Source of the DNA: Actinomycetes bacterium
GTDB taxonomy: Bacteria > Actinomycetota > Acidimicrobiia > Acidimicrobiales > Acidimicrobiaceae
Assembly: GCA_021822605.1 (NCBI GenBank)
Contig: JAKAQL010000001.1
Coordinates: forward strand, 1 to 64,000
Reading direction: 5' to 3'
Length of the DNA: 64,000 bases
Shown here: positions 1-11,695 of the stretch, piece after piece
Layout: each line of letters starts with the position of its first letter
Position numbering within the stretch: the first letter of the stretch is position 1
Position numbers and translations under genes: made by a program
Notes under the pieces: model-generated
Database searches by the model: none
What the model was told of the DNA's origin: nothing
Seen by the model: only the letters and a program-made list of their open reading frames with translations

Positions 1-5
1 TAAAA

Positions 6-26
6 CTTGATATACTTACACTCAAG
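6..26 (+). promoter_or_regulatory. HAIR-type operator for HspR upstream of dnaK
   Basis: An inverted repeat with left arm CTTGATA, seven spacer bases and right arm ACTCAAG lies 30 bases before the dnaK start. The known actinobacterial HAIR element (HspR-associated inverted repeat) is CTTGAGT-N7-ACTCAAG. The right arm is perfect and the left arm matches five of seven. hspR is the fourth gene of the operon, so autoregulation of the dnaK operon by HspR is the natural reading. Binding itself is inferred. Confidence 0.8.
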
Positions 27-56
27 TATTTGGTAACAGCTAATAAGGAGGCTCGA

Positions 57-1913
57 GTGGCCAAAGCAGTAGGCATCGATCTTGGAACGACGAACTCCGT
101 CGTCTCGGTTCTCGAAGGGGGTGACCCAACCGTCATCCCGAACTCGGAGGGTGGGCGAACCACACCTTCGATCGTCGCATTCTCAAAGACCGGCGAGGTG
201 CTCGTCGGCGAGGTCGCCAAGCGGCAGGCGATCACCAACCCCGATCGGACGATTCGATCAGTCAAGCGCCATATGGGGACGGACTGGACCATCGACATCG
301 ATGGCAAGAAGTACACCCCACAGGAGATCAGTTCGCGTATCCTCTCCAAACTCAAGAGAGATGCGGAGGCCTACCTCGGCGATACGGTGAACCAGGCGGT
401 CATCACCGTCCCGGCCTACTTTGACGATGCCCAGCGTACCGCCACCAAGGAGGCGGGCCAGATTGCAGGACTCGAGGTGCTGCGCATCATCAACGAGCCG
501 ACGGCTGCCGCGCTTGCCTACGGTCTCGATAAGGAGACCGAGGATCAGACGGTGCTCGTCTTTGACCTCGGTGGCGGTACCTTTGACGTCTCGGTTCTTG
601 AGATCGGTGACGGCGTCTTTGAGGTCAAGTCCACCGCTGGTAACACCCAACTCGGTGGTGATGACTGGGATCAGCGGATCATCGATTGGATGATCAAGTC
701 CTTTAAGGACAACGAAGGCGTCGATCTTGGTGCCGACAAGATGGCAATGCAGCGACTCAAGGAGTCGGCCGAGAAGGCCAAGATTGAGCTCTCAGCCTCG
801 TTAGAGACGACGATCAACATCCCGTTCATCTCAGCGACGTCAGAGGGACCAAAGCACCTCGAGATGAAGCTGACCCGTTCACGCTTCCAGGAACTCACCG
901 CTGACCTCGTTCAGGCCTGCAAGGGTCCCTTTGAGCAGGCGATCAAGGATGCTGGCCTCACGGTCGGCAAGGTCGATCACGTGGTGCTCGTTGGAGGGTC
1001 TACCCGCATGCCAGCGATTCAGGACCTCGTCCAGCAGATGACCGGCAAGGAGCCACACCGTGGTGTGAACCCAGATGAGGTCGTCGCCGTCGGTGCTGCG
1101 ATCCAGGCCGGTGTGCTGAAGGGCGAAGTCAAGGACGTTCTGCTCCTCGATGTGACCCCGTTGTCGCTCGGTATCGAGACCAAGGGTGGCGTCATGACCA
1201 AGCTCATCGAACGCAACACCACCATCCCGACCAAGCGAACTGAGGTCTTCACCACTGCTGATGACAATCAACCCTCCGTAGAGATCCATGTGCTTCAGGG
1301 CGAGCGTGAGATGGCCTCGTATAACAAGACGCTGGGCCGCTTCCAACTCGTTGGTATTCCGCCAGCGCCTCGTGGGATCCCTCAGATTGAGGTGACCTTC
1401 GACATCGACGCGAATGGTATCGTGCATGTCTCGGCGAAGGATCGTGCGACCAACAAGGAGCAATCCATCACCATCACCGGCACGACCGCCCTCTCCAAGG
1501 AGGAGATCGACCAGATGATGCGCGATGCGGAGGCCCATGTCGCTGAGGATAAGCAGCGCAAAGAGGAGGCTGAGGTTCGCAATAACGCCGATACGCTCGT
1601 CTACCAGACCGAGAAGCTCCTGACCGAACAGGGTGACAAGCTCGAGGGACCGGAGCGGGACAAGGTGACCGAGGCTCTCAATGAGGTCAAGCACTCACTC
1701 GATGGTACCGATATTGCAGCGATTAAAGCCGCTACCGATGCGCTCATGTCTGCCTCGCAGGGCTTCACACAGCGTCTCTATGAGGAGGCCTCACGTCAGG
1801 CGTCTGCCAGCGGAGCCGGGGATGGCACTGCCGGACCGAGTGACGCTGACGGAGCAAGTGGCAGCGATGACGATGTCGTCGATGCTGAGATCGTCGACGA
1901 ACCCAAGGAGTGA
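57..1913 (+). CDS. dnaK: Molecular chaperone DnaK (Hsp70)
   Basis: Cytosolic ATP-dependent Hsp70 chaperone working with DnaJ and GrpE. The 618-residue product begins with the Hsp70 signature GIDLGTTNS, carries the second phosphate-binding motif [12 protein letters not shown] near residue 180 and the VGGSTRMP signature near 320. A substrate-binding domain, a helical lid and an acidic tail with EIVDEPKE follow. The GTG at 57 was chosen because AAGGAGG lies 5 bases upstream; an upstream in-frame TTG at 30 would overlap the operator and has no ribosome site. It is the first gene of dnaK-grpE-dnaJ-hspR and its stop abuts grpE. Heat-shock control by HspR through the repeat at 6-26 is expected. Confidence 0.98.
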   Translation: MAKAVGIDLGTTNSVVSVLEGGDPTVIPNSEGGRTTPSIVAFSKTGEVLVGEVAKRQAITNPDRTIRSVKRHMGTDWTIDIDGKKYTPQEISSRILSKLKRDAEAYLGDTVNQAVITVPAYFDDAQRTATKEAGQIAGLEVLRIINEPTAAALAYGLDKETEDQTVLVFDLGGGTFDVSVLEIGDGVFEVKSTAGNTQLGGDDWDQRIIDWMIKSFKDNEGVDLGADKMAMQRLKESAEKAKIELSASLETTINIPFISATSEGPKHLEMKLTRSRFQELTADLVQACKGPFEQAIKDAGLTVGKVDHVVLVGGSTRMPAIQDLVQQMTGKEPHRGVNPDEVVAVGAAIQAGVLKGEVKDVLLLDVTPLSLGIETKGGVMTKLIERNTTIPTKRTEVFTTADDNQPSVEIHVLQGEREMASYNKTLGRFQLVGIPPAPRGIPQIEVTFDIDANGIVHVSAKDRATNKEQSITITGTTALSKEEIDQMMRDAEAHVAEDKQRKEEAEVRNNADTLVYQTEKLLTEQGDKLEGPERDKVTEALNEVKHSLDGTDIAAIKAATDALMSASQGFTQRLYEEASRQASASGAGDGTAGPSDADGASGSDDDVVDAEIVDEPKE

Positions 1914-1918
1914 TGCGC

Positions 1919-2728
1919 GTGGCCGATGAGCGATTCGACGAAGAACACCAGGATACCCATGAACCTCACCATGTAACTGAGCCCCGTCGGGCAACTGAGC
2001 CCCGTCGGCCAACTGAGCATGGTGTCAATGAGGATGATAGAGCTAAGGAGGAGACGCCTTTCGATGGAGGGGCGTCCTCCTCTACCTCTGGCGAGGAGCC
2101 ACTAAGTGCGACGAGCAATCCTGGTATCGACACCTCAGATGAGCAGGTGAATCAGAGAGATGCGACGGAGCCCTCCGACGAGGCGGCCAAGACCCAAACC
2201 AGCGAGGATGCGTCCATCCGTGGTGATGAGGTCGAGGGAGAGTTCGATCTCGATGCGCTCGATTTTGAGCCCGAGGAGATCAACGACCCACTTGCGGATG
2301 CTGAGCGCGAGCGAGACTCCTATCTTGAGGCGTTACAGCGTCTCCAAGCTGATTTTGAGAACTATAAGAAGCGCGTCGCAAGACAACAGAGTGAGCTCGG
2401 CGCCGCGGGGTCCCGCAGTTTGGTGACCAAACTGCTCCCTGCGCTTGACACCCTGACACTCGCGCTTGCGCATGCGACCTCAGAGTCAGGTTCAGATGAG
2501 GTCGCATCGGTGCTCTCTCAGATCAGCGCTGCCTTCTTGGAGGTGCTTGCGAAGGAGGGTCTAGAGGTGATCGAGCCCCTCGGCAAGCGCTTCAACCCCG
2601 AGGAGGCGGAGGCCGTTGCCCACGATGCAGGAGACGGTGAACCGACAGTCAGCGAGGTCTTTCGCGTTGGTTACCGCTGGAATGGACAGACCCTGCGGCC
2701 GGCAATGGTGAAGGTCACCGGTTCGTGA
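1919..2728 (+). CDS. grpE: Nucleotide exchange factor GrpE
   Basis: GrpE releases ADP from DnaK. The C-terminal half has the family pattern: a coiled coil with RLQADFENYKKRV, then the beta-domain ending in GYRWNGQTLRPAMVKV. The first ~125 residues are acidic, low-complexity and poorly conserved, and include an 18-bp tandem repeat giving TEPRRATEPRRPTE. The GTG at 1919 is preferred because AAGGAG (1905-1910) is 8 bases away. The GTG at 1910 and the ATG at 1913 are too close to that site but cannot be excluded. At about 269 residues it is longer than most GrpE proteins because of the acidic N-terminus. Confidence 0.95.
   Translation: MADERFDEEHQDTHEPHHVTEPRRATEPRRPTEHGVNEDDRAKEETPFDGGASSSTSGEEPLSATSNPGIDTSDEQVNQRDATEPSDEAAKTQTSEDASIRGDEVEGEFDLDALDFEPEEINDPLADAERERDSYLEALQRLQADFENYKKRVARQQSELGAAGSRSLVTKLLPALDTLTLALAHATSESGSDEVASVLSQISAAFLEVLAKEGLEVIEPLGKRFNPEEAEAVAHDAGDGEPTVSEVFRVGYRWNGQTLRPAMVKVTGS
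1973..2018 (+). repeat. 18-bp tandem repeat inside grpE
   Basis: Two full copies and one partial copy of an 18-bp unit containing AACTGAGCCCCGTCGG. The copies stay in frame and add TEPRR repeats to the disordered GrpE N-terminus. This is one of several similar short repeats in the window. Confidence 0.85.
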
Positions 2729-2744
2729 GAGATGGAGGTAACGA

Positions 2745-3848
2745 ATGCCACCACAGCGCGAGTGGTTCGAGAAGGACTACTATAAGGTCCTCGGCGTTCC
2801 GTCGACTGCGACTGACAAGGAGATAACCAAGGCGTACCGAGCACTCGCTCGCAAGTACCATCCTGATTCGAACGCTGGCCATGAGGAACAGTTCAAAGAG
2901 GTGTCTGCCGCCTACGATGTGCTCGGTGACGCCACCAAGCGTAAGGAGTACGACGAGGTTCGCCGTATGGGTCCGATGGCCTCGGGCCTTGGCGGCATGG
3001 GCTCCAACCCTGGAGGCAACGGAACCTTCAACATGCACTCGGAGGATCTTGGCGATCTGATTGGGAACCTCTTCAACCGAGGCAAGAAGACGAGTGGGCC
3101 CAAGCGTGGTGAGGACCAGAGTGCGGAGGTTCGCCTCAGCTTTGCCGACGCCGCCGCAGGGGCTACGGCCTCGGTGTTGGTGATCGGGGAGACCTCATGT
3201 TCGGTGTGCAACGGAACCGGTGCTGCACCTGGCACGGTACCAAAGGTCTGTGCTCGGTGCAACGGATCGGGGTCGGTCTCGGATAACCAGGGGTTCTTCT
3301 CCTTCTCCCAACCCTGCCCAGCGTGCCACGGTCGCGGTCTCATTATCGAGAATCCCTGTACCGCCTGCAAGGGAACCGGAACCGAACACCGCGCTCGCAC
3401 CGTCAAGGTTCGCATCCCGGCCGGGGTGGAGCCAGAGCAGACGATTCGAGTTCGAGGTAAGGGTGCACCCGGCAAGAGCGGAGGGCCATCGGGTGATCTT
3501 CTCGTGAAGGTGCACGTCGATCCAGACCCTCGCTTTGGTCGAAAGGGAGCCGATCTGACCACCAAGGTGGCGATCAGCTTCGCTGATGCCGCCCTTGGGG
3601 GTACGGTGAGCGCACCCTCGTTGACTGGTCCGGTGACGCTCAAGATTCCAGCAGGTACCCATTCCGGGCAGACCTTTAGAGTTCGAGGTCGGGGGTTACC
3701 AAACCCAAGAAAGAAGAACGCCGTTGGTGATCTCCTGGTGACGGTCGAGATTGTCGTTCCAGCGGCACTCGACGCACGACAGAAGAAGTATCTCCAGGAC
3801 TATCACAAGGTCTTTGGGGACAAAGGGGAAGAGAAGGTAGGAGGCTAG
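2745..3848 (+). CDS. dnaJ: Chaperone DnaJ (Hsp40, zinc-finger type)
   Basis: Co-chaperone that stimulates DnaK ATPase and delivers clients. The 367-residue protein has an N-terminal J domain (residues ~8-75) with the essential HPD in KYHPDS, then a Gly/Met-rich linker. Four CxxCxGxG-type zinc motifs follow at ~150-215 (CSVCNGTG, CARCNGSG, CPACHGRG, CTACKGTG), then the two beta-barrel client-binding domains. GGAGGT precedes the ATG. It starts 16 bases after grpE and ends 7 bases before hspR, so it is part of the same operon. Confidence 0.97.
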   Translation: MPPQREWFEKDYYKVLGVPSTATDKEITKAYRALARKYHPDSNAGHEEQFKEVSAAYDVLGDATKRKEYDEVRRMGPMASGLGGMGSNPGGNGTFNMHSEDLGDLIGNLFNRGKKTSGPKRGEDQSAEVRLSFADAAAGATASVLVIGETSCSVCNGTGAAPGTVPKVCARCNGSGSVSDNQGFFSFSQPCPACHGRGLIIENPCTACKGTGTEHRARTVKVRIPAGVEPEQTIRVRGKGAPGKSGGPSGDLLVKVHVDPDPRFGRKGADLTTKVAISFADAALGGTVSAPSLTGPVTLKIPAGTHSGQTFRVRGRGLPNPRKKNAVGDLLVTVEIVVPAALDARQKKYLQDYHKVFGDKGEEKVGG

Positions 3849-3855
3849 AGGCTAG

Positions 3856-4284
3856 ATGGTACGTGATATCGAGGGCCAGGCCAGGCGCGGCGCCTTCGAG
3901 GGTGCCGCCATCGGAAGGGGGGTGTATGTGATCTCGGTGGCCGCCGAGCTCGCTGGCATGCACCCTCAGACCTTGCGGGTCTATGAGCGACGGGGTTTGC
4001 TTGAACCCACTCGCACCGGAGGCGGGTCGCGGCGCTACAGCGAACACGATCTCGCACGGCTGCGTCGTATCGCTGAGTTAACCGATGCGGGTCTCAACAT
4101 CGAGGGCGTACGTCGAGTCATCGAGTTGGAGGCCGAACTGGCCGAGCTCAGAGCCGAGCTCGAACGTGAGCGGGAGCTGGCGCGTCTTCGTGAGAAGGAG
4201 ATTCATCGTCATTACCGGCGTGATCTCGTCCCGCTTTCCCAGGCAGTGGTTCACGTGAAGAGCAGTCAGATCCGACGCTTGTGA
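3856..4284 (+). CDS. hspR: Heat-shock repressor HspR (MerR family)
   Basis: MerR-type repressor of actinobacterial heat-shock genes. After a short N-terminal extension, VYVISVAAELAGMHPQTLRVYERRGL forms the winged-helix DNA-binding domain, here split as VYVISVAAEL then AGMHPQTLRVYERRGL. A long Glu/Arg-rich dimerising helix follows (ELEAELAELRAELERERE). At 142 residues it is typical. AGGAGG lies 11 bases before the ATG at 3856; a GTG at 3922 would give a shorter protein beginning directly at the HTH. As last gene of the dnaK operon with a HAIR element at its head, it probably represses its own operon with DnaK as co-repressor, as described in Streptomyces. Confidence 0.93.
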   Translation: MVRDIEGQARRGAFEGAAIGRGVYVISVAAELAGMHPQTLRVYERRGLLEPTRTGGGSRRYSEHDLARLRRIAELTDAGLNIEGVRRVIELEAELAELRAELERERELARLREKEIHRHYRRDLVPLSQAVVHVKSSQIRRL

Positions 4285-5248
4285 TCAGATGGGGTTTCTT
4301 GTAACTCGATAAGGTCAAATGTGGAGTGACAGGGAGGCTAATGCTGAGGGCAAACTTGAGGGATTACGCGGAGTGGATGGCGATCGGCCCCACACATCGA
4401 GAGGTCAAAGACGGAGTCCGTGACTCAACGAAGCTCGCTAGTGGGTTCGTGTTCAACCGGTTTGTTCGCTAGCTTGCTGACAGTGTTGAACTCGTGGAAG
4501 TTGATACACCAGAACACATTGCGTTGGGAGCCTGGTTGAGATAGAGACCTTGTTGGAGAAGGCGTGTGGTGTGGAGCAGGTGTAGCAACCGGTAACACTT
4601 CAATATGGGCAACAATTGACAGTGGGCAATAAAAAGGTACCCGGAGATTGGGATCGGCTAGGACGTACCACAAACGCTGAGCGAGCCATGAGTAACGGCA
4701 TCGAGCAAAGGCATCGAGCCACGACTCGCTCTCCGGCAACGAACACAGGAGACTGGGCACTTGAGGGTAACGTGCCCGTCGTATACCAAGTCTTTTGGGA
4801 GTGGCAATGAGACGGAGAGACCCATGGACAGAGTCTGGATCGCAGGGCGTGTCGGTAAGAATCGCGCCAGCAAGGGCAGACGGTGCTGTCGTATCGGTTA
4901 GGAGACACAGGTTCTTCGAGATGGAGAGGATGCAATCGGCGCTGGATAATGGGTTCAGTGGGGTATCACCGCGGGCAACGAAGATGCGAACAGGCTTGCG
5001 AACGCTCATCTCGCCGGACCGGGCGCGATGGCGCCGTCAACACCCGAGCGGGGGTGGGGCCGGTTCCTTGTCGGCACGAGTGCTCGTCGCGGGGCCGATA
5101 AGAGGCAATTGATGAGAGGCGATAAGGTTAAGAGACGGCGCAGTGTCAGACAGCAGTTGAGAGAAAACACATGGCAAGGGCGAGACAAAACACGGGAAGA
5201 CAACACCCCGAAGGGAACCAGCTGGTGAGAGCTCGCACCGTGAGCGAT

Positions 5249-5308
5249 AGCACAGCGAGAGGCAGCACAGCGAGAGGCAGCACAGCGAGAGGCAGCACAG
5301 CGGGAGAT
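5249..5308 (+). repeat. 15-bp tandem repeat, about four copies
   Basis: Three identical copies of AGCACAGCGAGAGGC and a fourth, degenerate copy lie head to tail. Another copy (one change) recurs at about 5324-5338. In one frame this reads STARG repeated, but that frame lacks other signs of being a gene. Confidence 0.9.
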
Positions 5309-5936
5309 AACGCAGTGTCGGATAGCACGGCGAGAGGCAGCGTGATGGGTGCCTGCAACCTGATCCCGTTGCCTTTGGAACGAGCCGTCAACGAGACCCG
5401 AGGAGAATTAACGACCAAGGAATTAGCTTGGTCCACAGTGTCCTCCAGGGCTAACCGGTCTGACGCGATCGCCAATACATCGCTTGCGCGACATCGTCGG
5501 CCCGAAGCGGCGGACGAAACCATGCGAACCGAGCGGTTTCACTCGGTGGAGCTCGTCGCGCCAGGACGGTGGACAAGCACGCTTCACAGCGATTGCACAA
5601 TAATCATGTCACGCGATGAAGGGGTGGCCGAGCATAGCCCCGGAGATACTCGGCGAAGAGCCACCGCCAGCACTGTTCGAGATCATCGGTGGATGACGGT
5701 GCAAGAGAGACGCGAGTCCTCGCGTTCTGTCGGCGGAGTCAACTTCGCCGAGCATTGGAATCTACCTCGGGGAGATAGGTCGATGGGACAGAGAGGGGAG
5801 CCAGCTGGTTGGCGCGGAGAGATGCATGCGTTGGGGTAGGCGACCTGGGGCACCGGGACGCGCACAATTGGCCAGCTGAAGGGTTGGCGATGGGTTTGGA
5901 ATCAGTTGTCAAAGAGTAAGAACAGTAGATGACATC

Positions 5937-5972
5937 GTTACGAGTACAGAGGATGTTACGAATACAGAGGAT
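5937..5972 (+). repeat. 18-bp tandem duplication in the clpB leader
   Basis: GTTACGAGTACAGAGGAT is followed immediately by a copy with one change. The second copy ends 8 bases before the clpB ATG, so its AGAGGA acts as the likely ribosome site and the first copy carries a second one 18 bases further upstream. Confidence 0.85.
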
Positions 5973-5980
5973 GGTGAACA

Positions 5981-8461
<2,481 letters not shown>

Positions 8462-8983
8462 GGCCTATCCAATGGGGAGATTTATTTGCACATGGAGACA
8501 CATATAGCTATGGATGAATCGGACCTTCGCTGTCTCCCGGAACCGTCAGGATGATAGTGATGATCATGTCATTGCTACTTGTTGGTTCTGTGCCCTGCGG
8601 TCGCTTAGAGACGTTTGGAGCGTTACCCGATGATTTTGGGGTGTTTCGGGTAATTAGGCGACATTCCGCTGATAAAATAAGCCCGCAAACTGATATTCCT
8701 TGGCTCCTGTCACGAGTCATGCACGGCAACCTCGCCATTTGCTCAGCGCCTCTTTAATCACAAGAATAGAAGTTGAAGTGGACGGCAGATACGCCTGCTG
8801 TGCTATGTTGGTGTCGAGCTTGGAATCTAGCGGAGCGTGATCTCGTACGAATGTTGAGATTTCTTTGAATATCTAGCCCAACTCGAGGGAGGCACGTGAT
8901 ATAGTGAAGTCCAGTAGGGTTGGATCATGTTGCTCTTGCACACTAAGTCTGGAAACAGAAAGTAACCACGAGGAGGTTATAGG
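8462..8983. other. Intergenic region and leader of the surface-protein gene
   Basis: No gene is supported in these ~520 bases. The DNA is more AT-rich than its surroundings. A TATAGT hexamer at 8900-8905 is a candidate -10 box for the downstream surface-protein gene, which would give a leader of ~70 bases. No clear -35 box stands at the right distance. Confidence 0.4.
8900..8905 (+). promoter_or_regulatory. Candidate -10 box for the surface-protein gene
   Basis: TATAGT matches the sigma-70-type -10 consensus at five of six positions and lies ~80 bases before the TTG start. No convincing -35 is seen, so this is tentative. Confidence 0.35.
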
Positions 8984-11422
8984 TTGAATAGTCGTTCTTC
9001 TATGTATCGGCGGTTGATGAACATGGCTGGAGCGGCGGCGCTCACTGCTGGTGGGCTCGGCGCGGTTCTTGCGGTGAGTGGCACGGCGTATGCTGCAGGT
9101 GCTTCGTTGACATCCGCTCCGTTTTCTGTTGGCTCGGCCACCTCAGTCTCGGCAGTTTCCTTGTCCCTGACGAATTCGACTGAGAGTGCGACGTCTGTTC
9201 AGTACACAGTCTCCTTCAAGGCGACGAGTGCAGGAACAGACACCGATTCGATCATGATTGGTGGTCTTTCTACCTCAGCAACTCCGACCGTGACTTCCGT
9301 TGTTGATAATACGTCGGGGACTGCCGCTTCTTCAGCATCGGGTAGCTTTTCCGGTGGGACTGAGACAGTAACGCCTGGCATTTCCTGGAAAGCCGGCGAC
9401 CAGATTACGGTGGTTCTTGGTGGCGTTACGAACCCATCGACGTCGCCTGCTTCGGTAACTGTCGCGACTTCAACTGATGCCAATGCAGTCACGTCGAACT
9501 CGGTGACTCTGTCGGCTGGTTACAGCCCGGTCGATTCAGCTAACCCGGCGATCCCATCGGACACAGGAGTTACCTGGACGTTCGAGGGGTCTGCTCCTGC
9601 GGCTGTCCCTTCTGGCGGAACGCTTACTCTCTCGGATAGTAGCACCACATCGGCCGGCGAAGGTGAATTCACCACAAGCGGTGTCTATACGGTTGTTGAT
9701 AACACCTCTGGTAAGACGTTTGTGATTCCGAGTGCTGACGTAGTGGTAGCGAACCAAGCAACGACGTCGTCACCGTATCTATCCGATGCAACGCTAACCT
9801 TGCCGTCTGGAGATTCCATTGCGTCTGGCGACGATCTGACTGTTACTGTTACAAGCGCCAATAATGGTTCTGCAAGTTCCCAGAAATTCGGGATTAATGC
9901 TGGTACCTTCACGGCAGGGACTACAGCGGTGACCGACACAGAGGCCGTTTCCTTGGGCACCTCCGTTGACGCGTTTAGCGCATCGGCACCCGGAGCGGTT
10001 GAAGGGGTGTCTTCCAATGTCACTCTGGACTTCACTTCGAATATTGGGGGCTCAACCACCCTCACAGTGGGTGGTTTTACGGCAGGCGCTACGAATTTAC
10101 TCACGAATCTCACGACGGGTGTGCAGTATAACCTTGGTGCTGCCACCAGCGACGCGTTGGCATTTCCAACCGGTACGGTTTCGGGAGATAAATATCAGCT
10201 GGTGTCGTACGGGGCAACGTTTACTACCTCTGGTAGTGTGCCGTTTAGCCTCTCCACCACTAACGACTCTATCCCGGCGACCCAGAATGTAACGGTTGCT
10301 CCTACGAGTTCTGTGCCTCTGATTCAGGTTACTCTATCGGATTCTCAGCCAGGGGCTCTCTCGAATTGGACGGTTAGCAACATTGAGGCGGACGGTGCGC
10401 TAGCAGGCGGGACTTCGGCCGACACGTTGACGCTGACGAGTGCAAGTGCCACGTTCCCGAGTTACGCGCCGGACTACAGCCTTACTGATACGACTACTCC
10501 GTCCGACTCTTTTGCCAATCCAACGGTGCTAACTGGCGGTGGGACCGATTCGGTAACGATTGAGCTCCCCAATGGGCTGGCCTCTGGCGATAATTTCAGC
10601 ATCACAGTTGATGGCGTGATTAACCCGAGTACGACGAATATCGATGATACTGCTACGCTGGCATCGTCTTCGGGTGCGGGAGTGATTGAGGCGGCACAAG
10701 CCCCAGTGACTACGGTGCCGACTGCAGCGATGACCTATCCTAATGGAGCGCTCATTCAGTCGGGTGGCCAGATTGACGTAGTGGCGGGTGGCTATGCCTT
10801 TGGCATTCCAACCCCGTCGGTGTTGGGTGACATTATGAAGATGGATCACAGTACAGTGCGCCCGGGTACCTTCCCAACTGCCCCGACGCCAGCACCTGGG
10901 ACGCTGATCAACCCTGTTGGCACCTCTGGCTACTGGGTTGTCGGTACCAATGGTGAGATCTACCAGTTCTCCTCCATGTCACAGTTCACGCAGGATGGCT
11001 ACGTTGCCAGTCAGGTGATTCCAGTTCCTAGTGGAGCTGCGGATGGTCTGACCGCCGGTGCTGGTGCTCCTCCGAATGCAGCTGTGACCATGGCTAACGG
11101 TGCACTGGTAAACTTTGCTGGGACCATCTATGAGTATGCTGGTGGTGTTGCTACCGGTATCGCTACACCGGCTGAACTCGCTTCTATTCAGAAGGTGACT
11201 GGCGCGGTGGTGGTTCCTGGCTCTGGCTCCACGCCGACGAATGCCACGACGAGTGCCAACGGTACGCTGGTTCAGCGCCTCGGCTCCGCTGGGATTTGGG
11301 TCAGTGATGGCGGAACACTGTATCAGTTCATGTCTGCCTCGCAGTTCACGACTGACGGTTACTCGTTCCAATACGTGCTGCCGGTTGCTATGACTGGAAG
11401 CTATACGCTCTCCAGCCTTTAA
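8984..11422 (+). CDS. Secreted modular surface (S-layer-like) protein
   Basis: An 812-residue exported protein of unknown exact function. It begins with a signal peptide: basic MNSRSSMYRR, a hydrophobic stretch and a TAYAAG cleavage region near residue 38. The body is very rich in Thr, Ser, Ala and Gly and is built of repeated beta-rich modules marked by VVDNTSG, by AGDQITV/SGDDLTV and by GVTNPST/GVINPST. The last ~220 residues (from about 10700) contain another repeat family with GxxFGIPTPxxL, ANGTLV and YQFxSxSQFTxDGY. The start is TTG, supported by a near-perfect AGGAGGT six bases upstream. The strong ribosome site, separate promoter region and strong terminator suggest high expression, as for a cell-surface layer protein. 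That role is inferred. Confidence 0.75.
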   Translation: MNSRSSMYRRLMNMAGAAALTAGGLGAVLAVSGTAYAAGASLTSAPFSVGSATSVSAVSLSLTNSTESATSVQYTVSFKATSAGTDTDSIMIGGLSTSATPTVTSVVDNTSGTAASSASGSFSGGTETVTPGISWKAGDQITVVLGGVTNPSTSPASVTVATSTDANAVTSNSVTLSAGYSPVDSANPAIPSDTGVTWTFEGSAPAAVPSGGTLTLSDSSTTSAGEGEFTTSGVYTVVDNTSGKTFVIPSADVVVANQATTSSPYLSDATLTLPSGDSIASGDDLTVTVTSANNGSASSQKFGINAGTFTAGTTAVTDTEAVSLGTSVDAFSASAPGAVEGVSSNVTLDFTSNIGGSTTLTVGGFTAGATNLLTNLTTGVQYNLGAATSDALAFPTGTVSGDKYQLVSYGATFTTSGSVPFSLSTTNDSIPATQNVTVAPTSSVPLIQVTLSDSQPGALSNWTVSNIEADGALAGGTSADTLTLTSASATFPSYAPDYSLTDTTTPSDSFANPTVLTGGGTDSVTIELPNGLASGDNFSITVDGVINPSTTNIDDTATLASSSGAGVIEAAQAPVTTVPTAAMTYPNGALIQSGGQIDVVAGGYAFGIPTPSVLGDIMKMDHSTVRPGTFPTAPTPAPGTLINPVGTSGYWVVGTNGEIYQFSSMSQFTQDGYVASQVIPVPSGAADGLTAGAGAPPNAAVTMANGALVNFAGTIYEYAGGVATGIATPAELASIQKVTGAVVVPGSGSTPTNATTSANGTLVQRLGSAGIWVSDGGTLYQFMSASQFTTDGYSFQYVLPVAMTGSYTLSSL

Positions 11423-11445
11423 TCAACCCTAGACAACAGTTCATC

Positions 11446-11480
11446 CAGGGCAGGCGCTTCGGTGCCTGCTCTGTTTGGCG
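11446..11480 (+). terminator. Rho-independent terminator of the surface-protein gene
   Basis: A 12-bp stem (left arm 11446-11457, right arm 11462-11473, two G-T wobbles) closed by a UUCG tetraloop and followed by a T-rich stretch, 24 bases after the stop codon. Confidence 0.9.
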
Positions 11481-11695
11481 TTTTAGTAATGTTCGGTTGC
11501 TTTGGGATCCAATGGAGGCCTCGGGTTAAGTGATCGTAACGGTTTGGGTTACAGAGCGCGGTACGCAAAGTGGGACCGTGGGTCGTCCTGTGCCTGAGTC
11601 AGAAGAGTGTGGGGCGATAGATTGCTGAGCGTTCTTGTTTACCCAGGCGTTGTGCGGGTGGGCTCGAACGTTTGGGTTATGGCGGTGAGGTGCAC

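Larger units (their letters stand above)
4285..5980. other. 1.7 kb gene-poor stretch between hspR and clpB
   Basis: No reading frame here is convincing. The longest, on plus at 5171-5839 and on minus at 4425-5009, have no recognisable domains, poor protein-like composition and no good ribosome site. The region contains a 15-bp tandem repeat (5249-5308) and an 18-bp duplication directly before clpB (5937-5972). I found no HAIR element upstream of clpB. It could be decayed sequence or carry an unrecognised RNA. Confidence 0.5.

Noticed and set aside
879-1694. Long antisense frame within dnaK
   Set aside because: Typical shadow of a highly biased coding gene; no independent evidence.
4425-5009. 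A 194-codon minus-strand frame between hspR and clpB
   Set aside because: Composition rich in Pro/Ser/Cys/Arg as in random frames, with no recognisable motif or ribosome site.
5171-5839. A 222-codon plus-strand frame with STARG repeats
   Set aside because: Low complexity, no domain, no good ribosome site; the repeats look like DNA-level tandem repeats rather than coding sequence.
5840-5980. HAIR element upstream of clpB
   Set aside because: Looked for CTTGAGT-N7-ACTCAAG and found no acceptable match.
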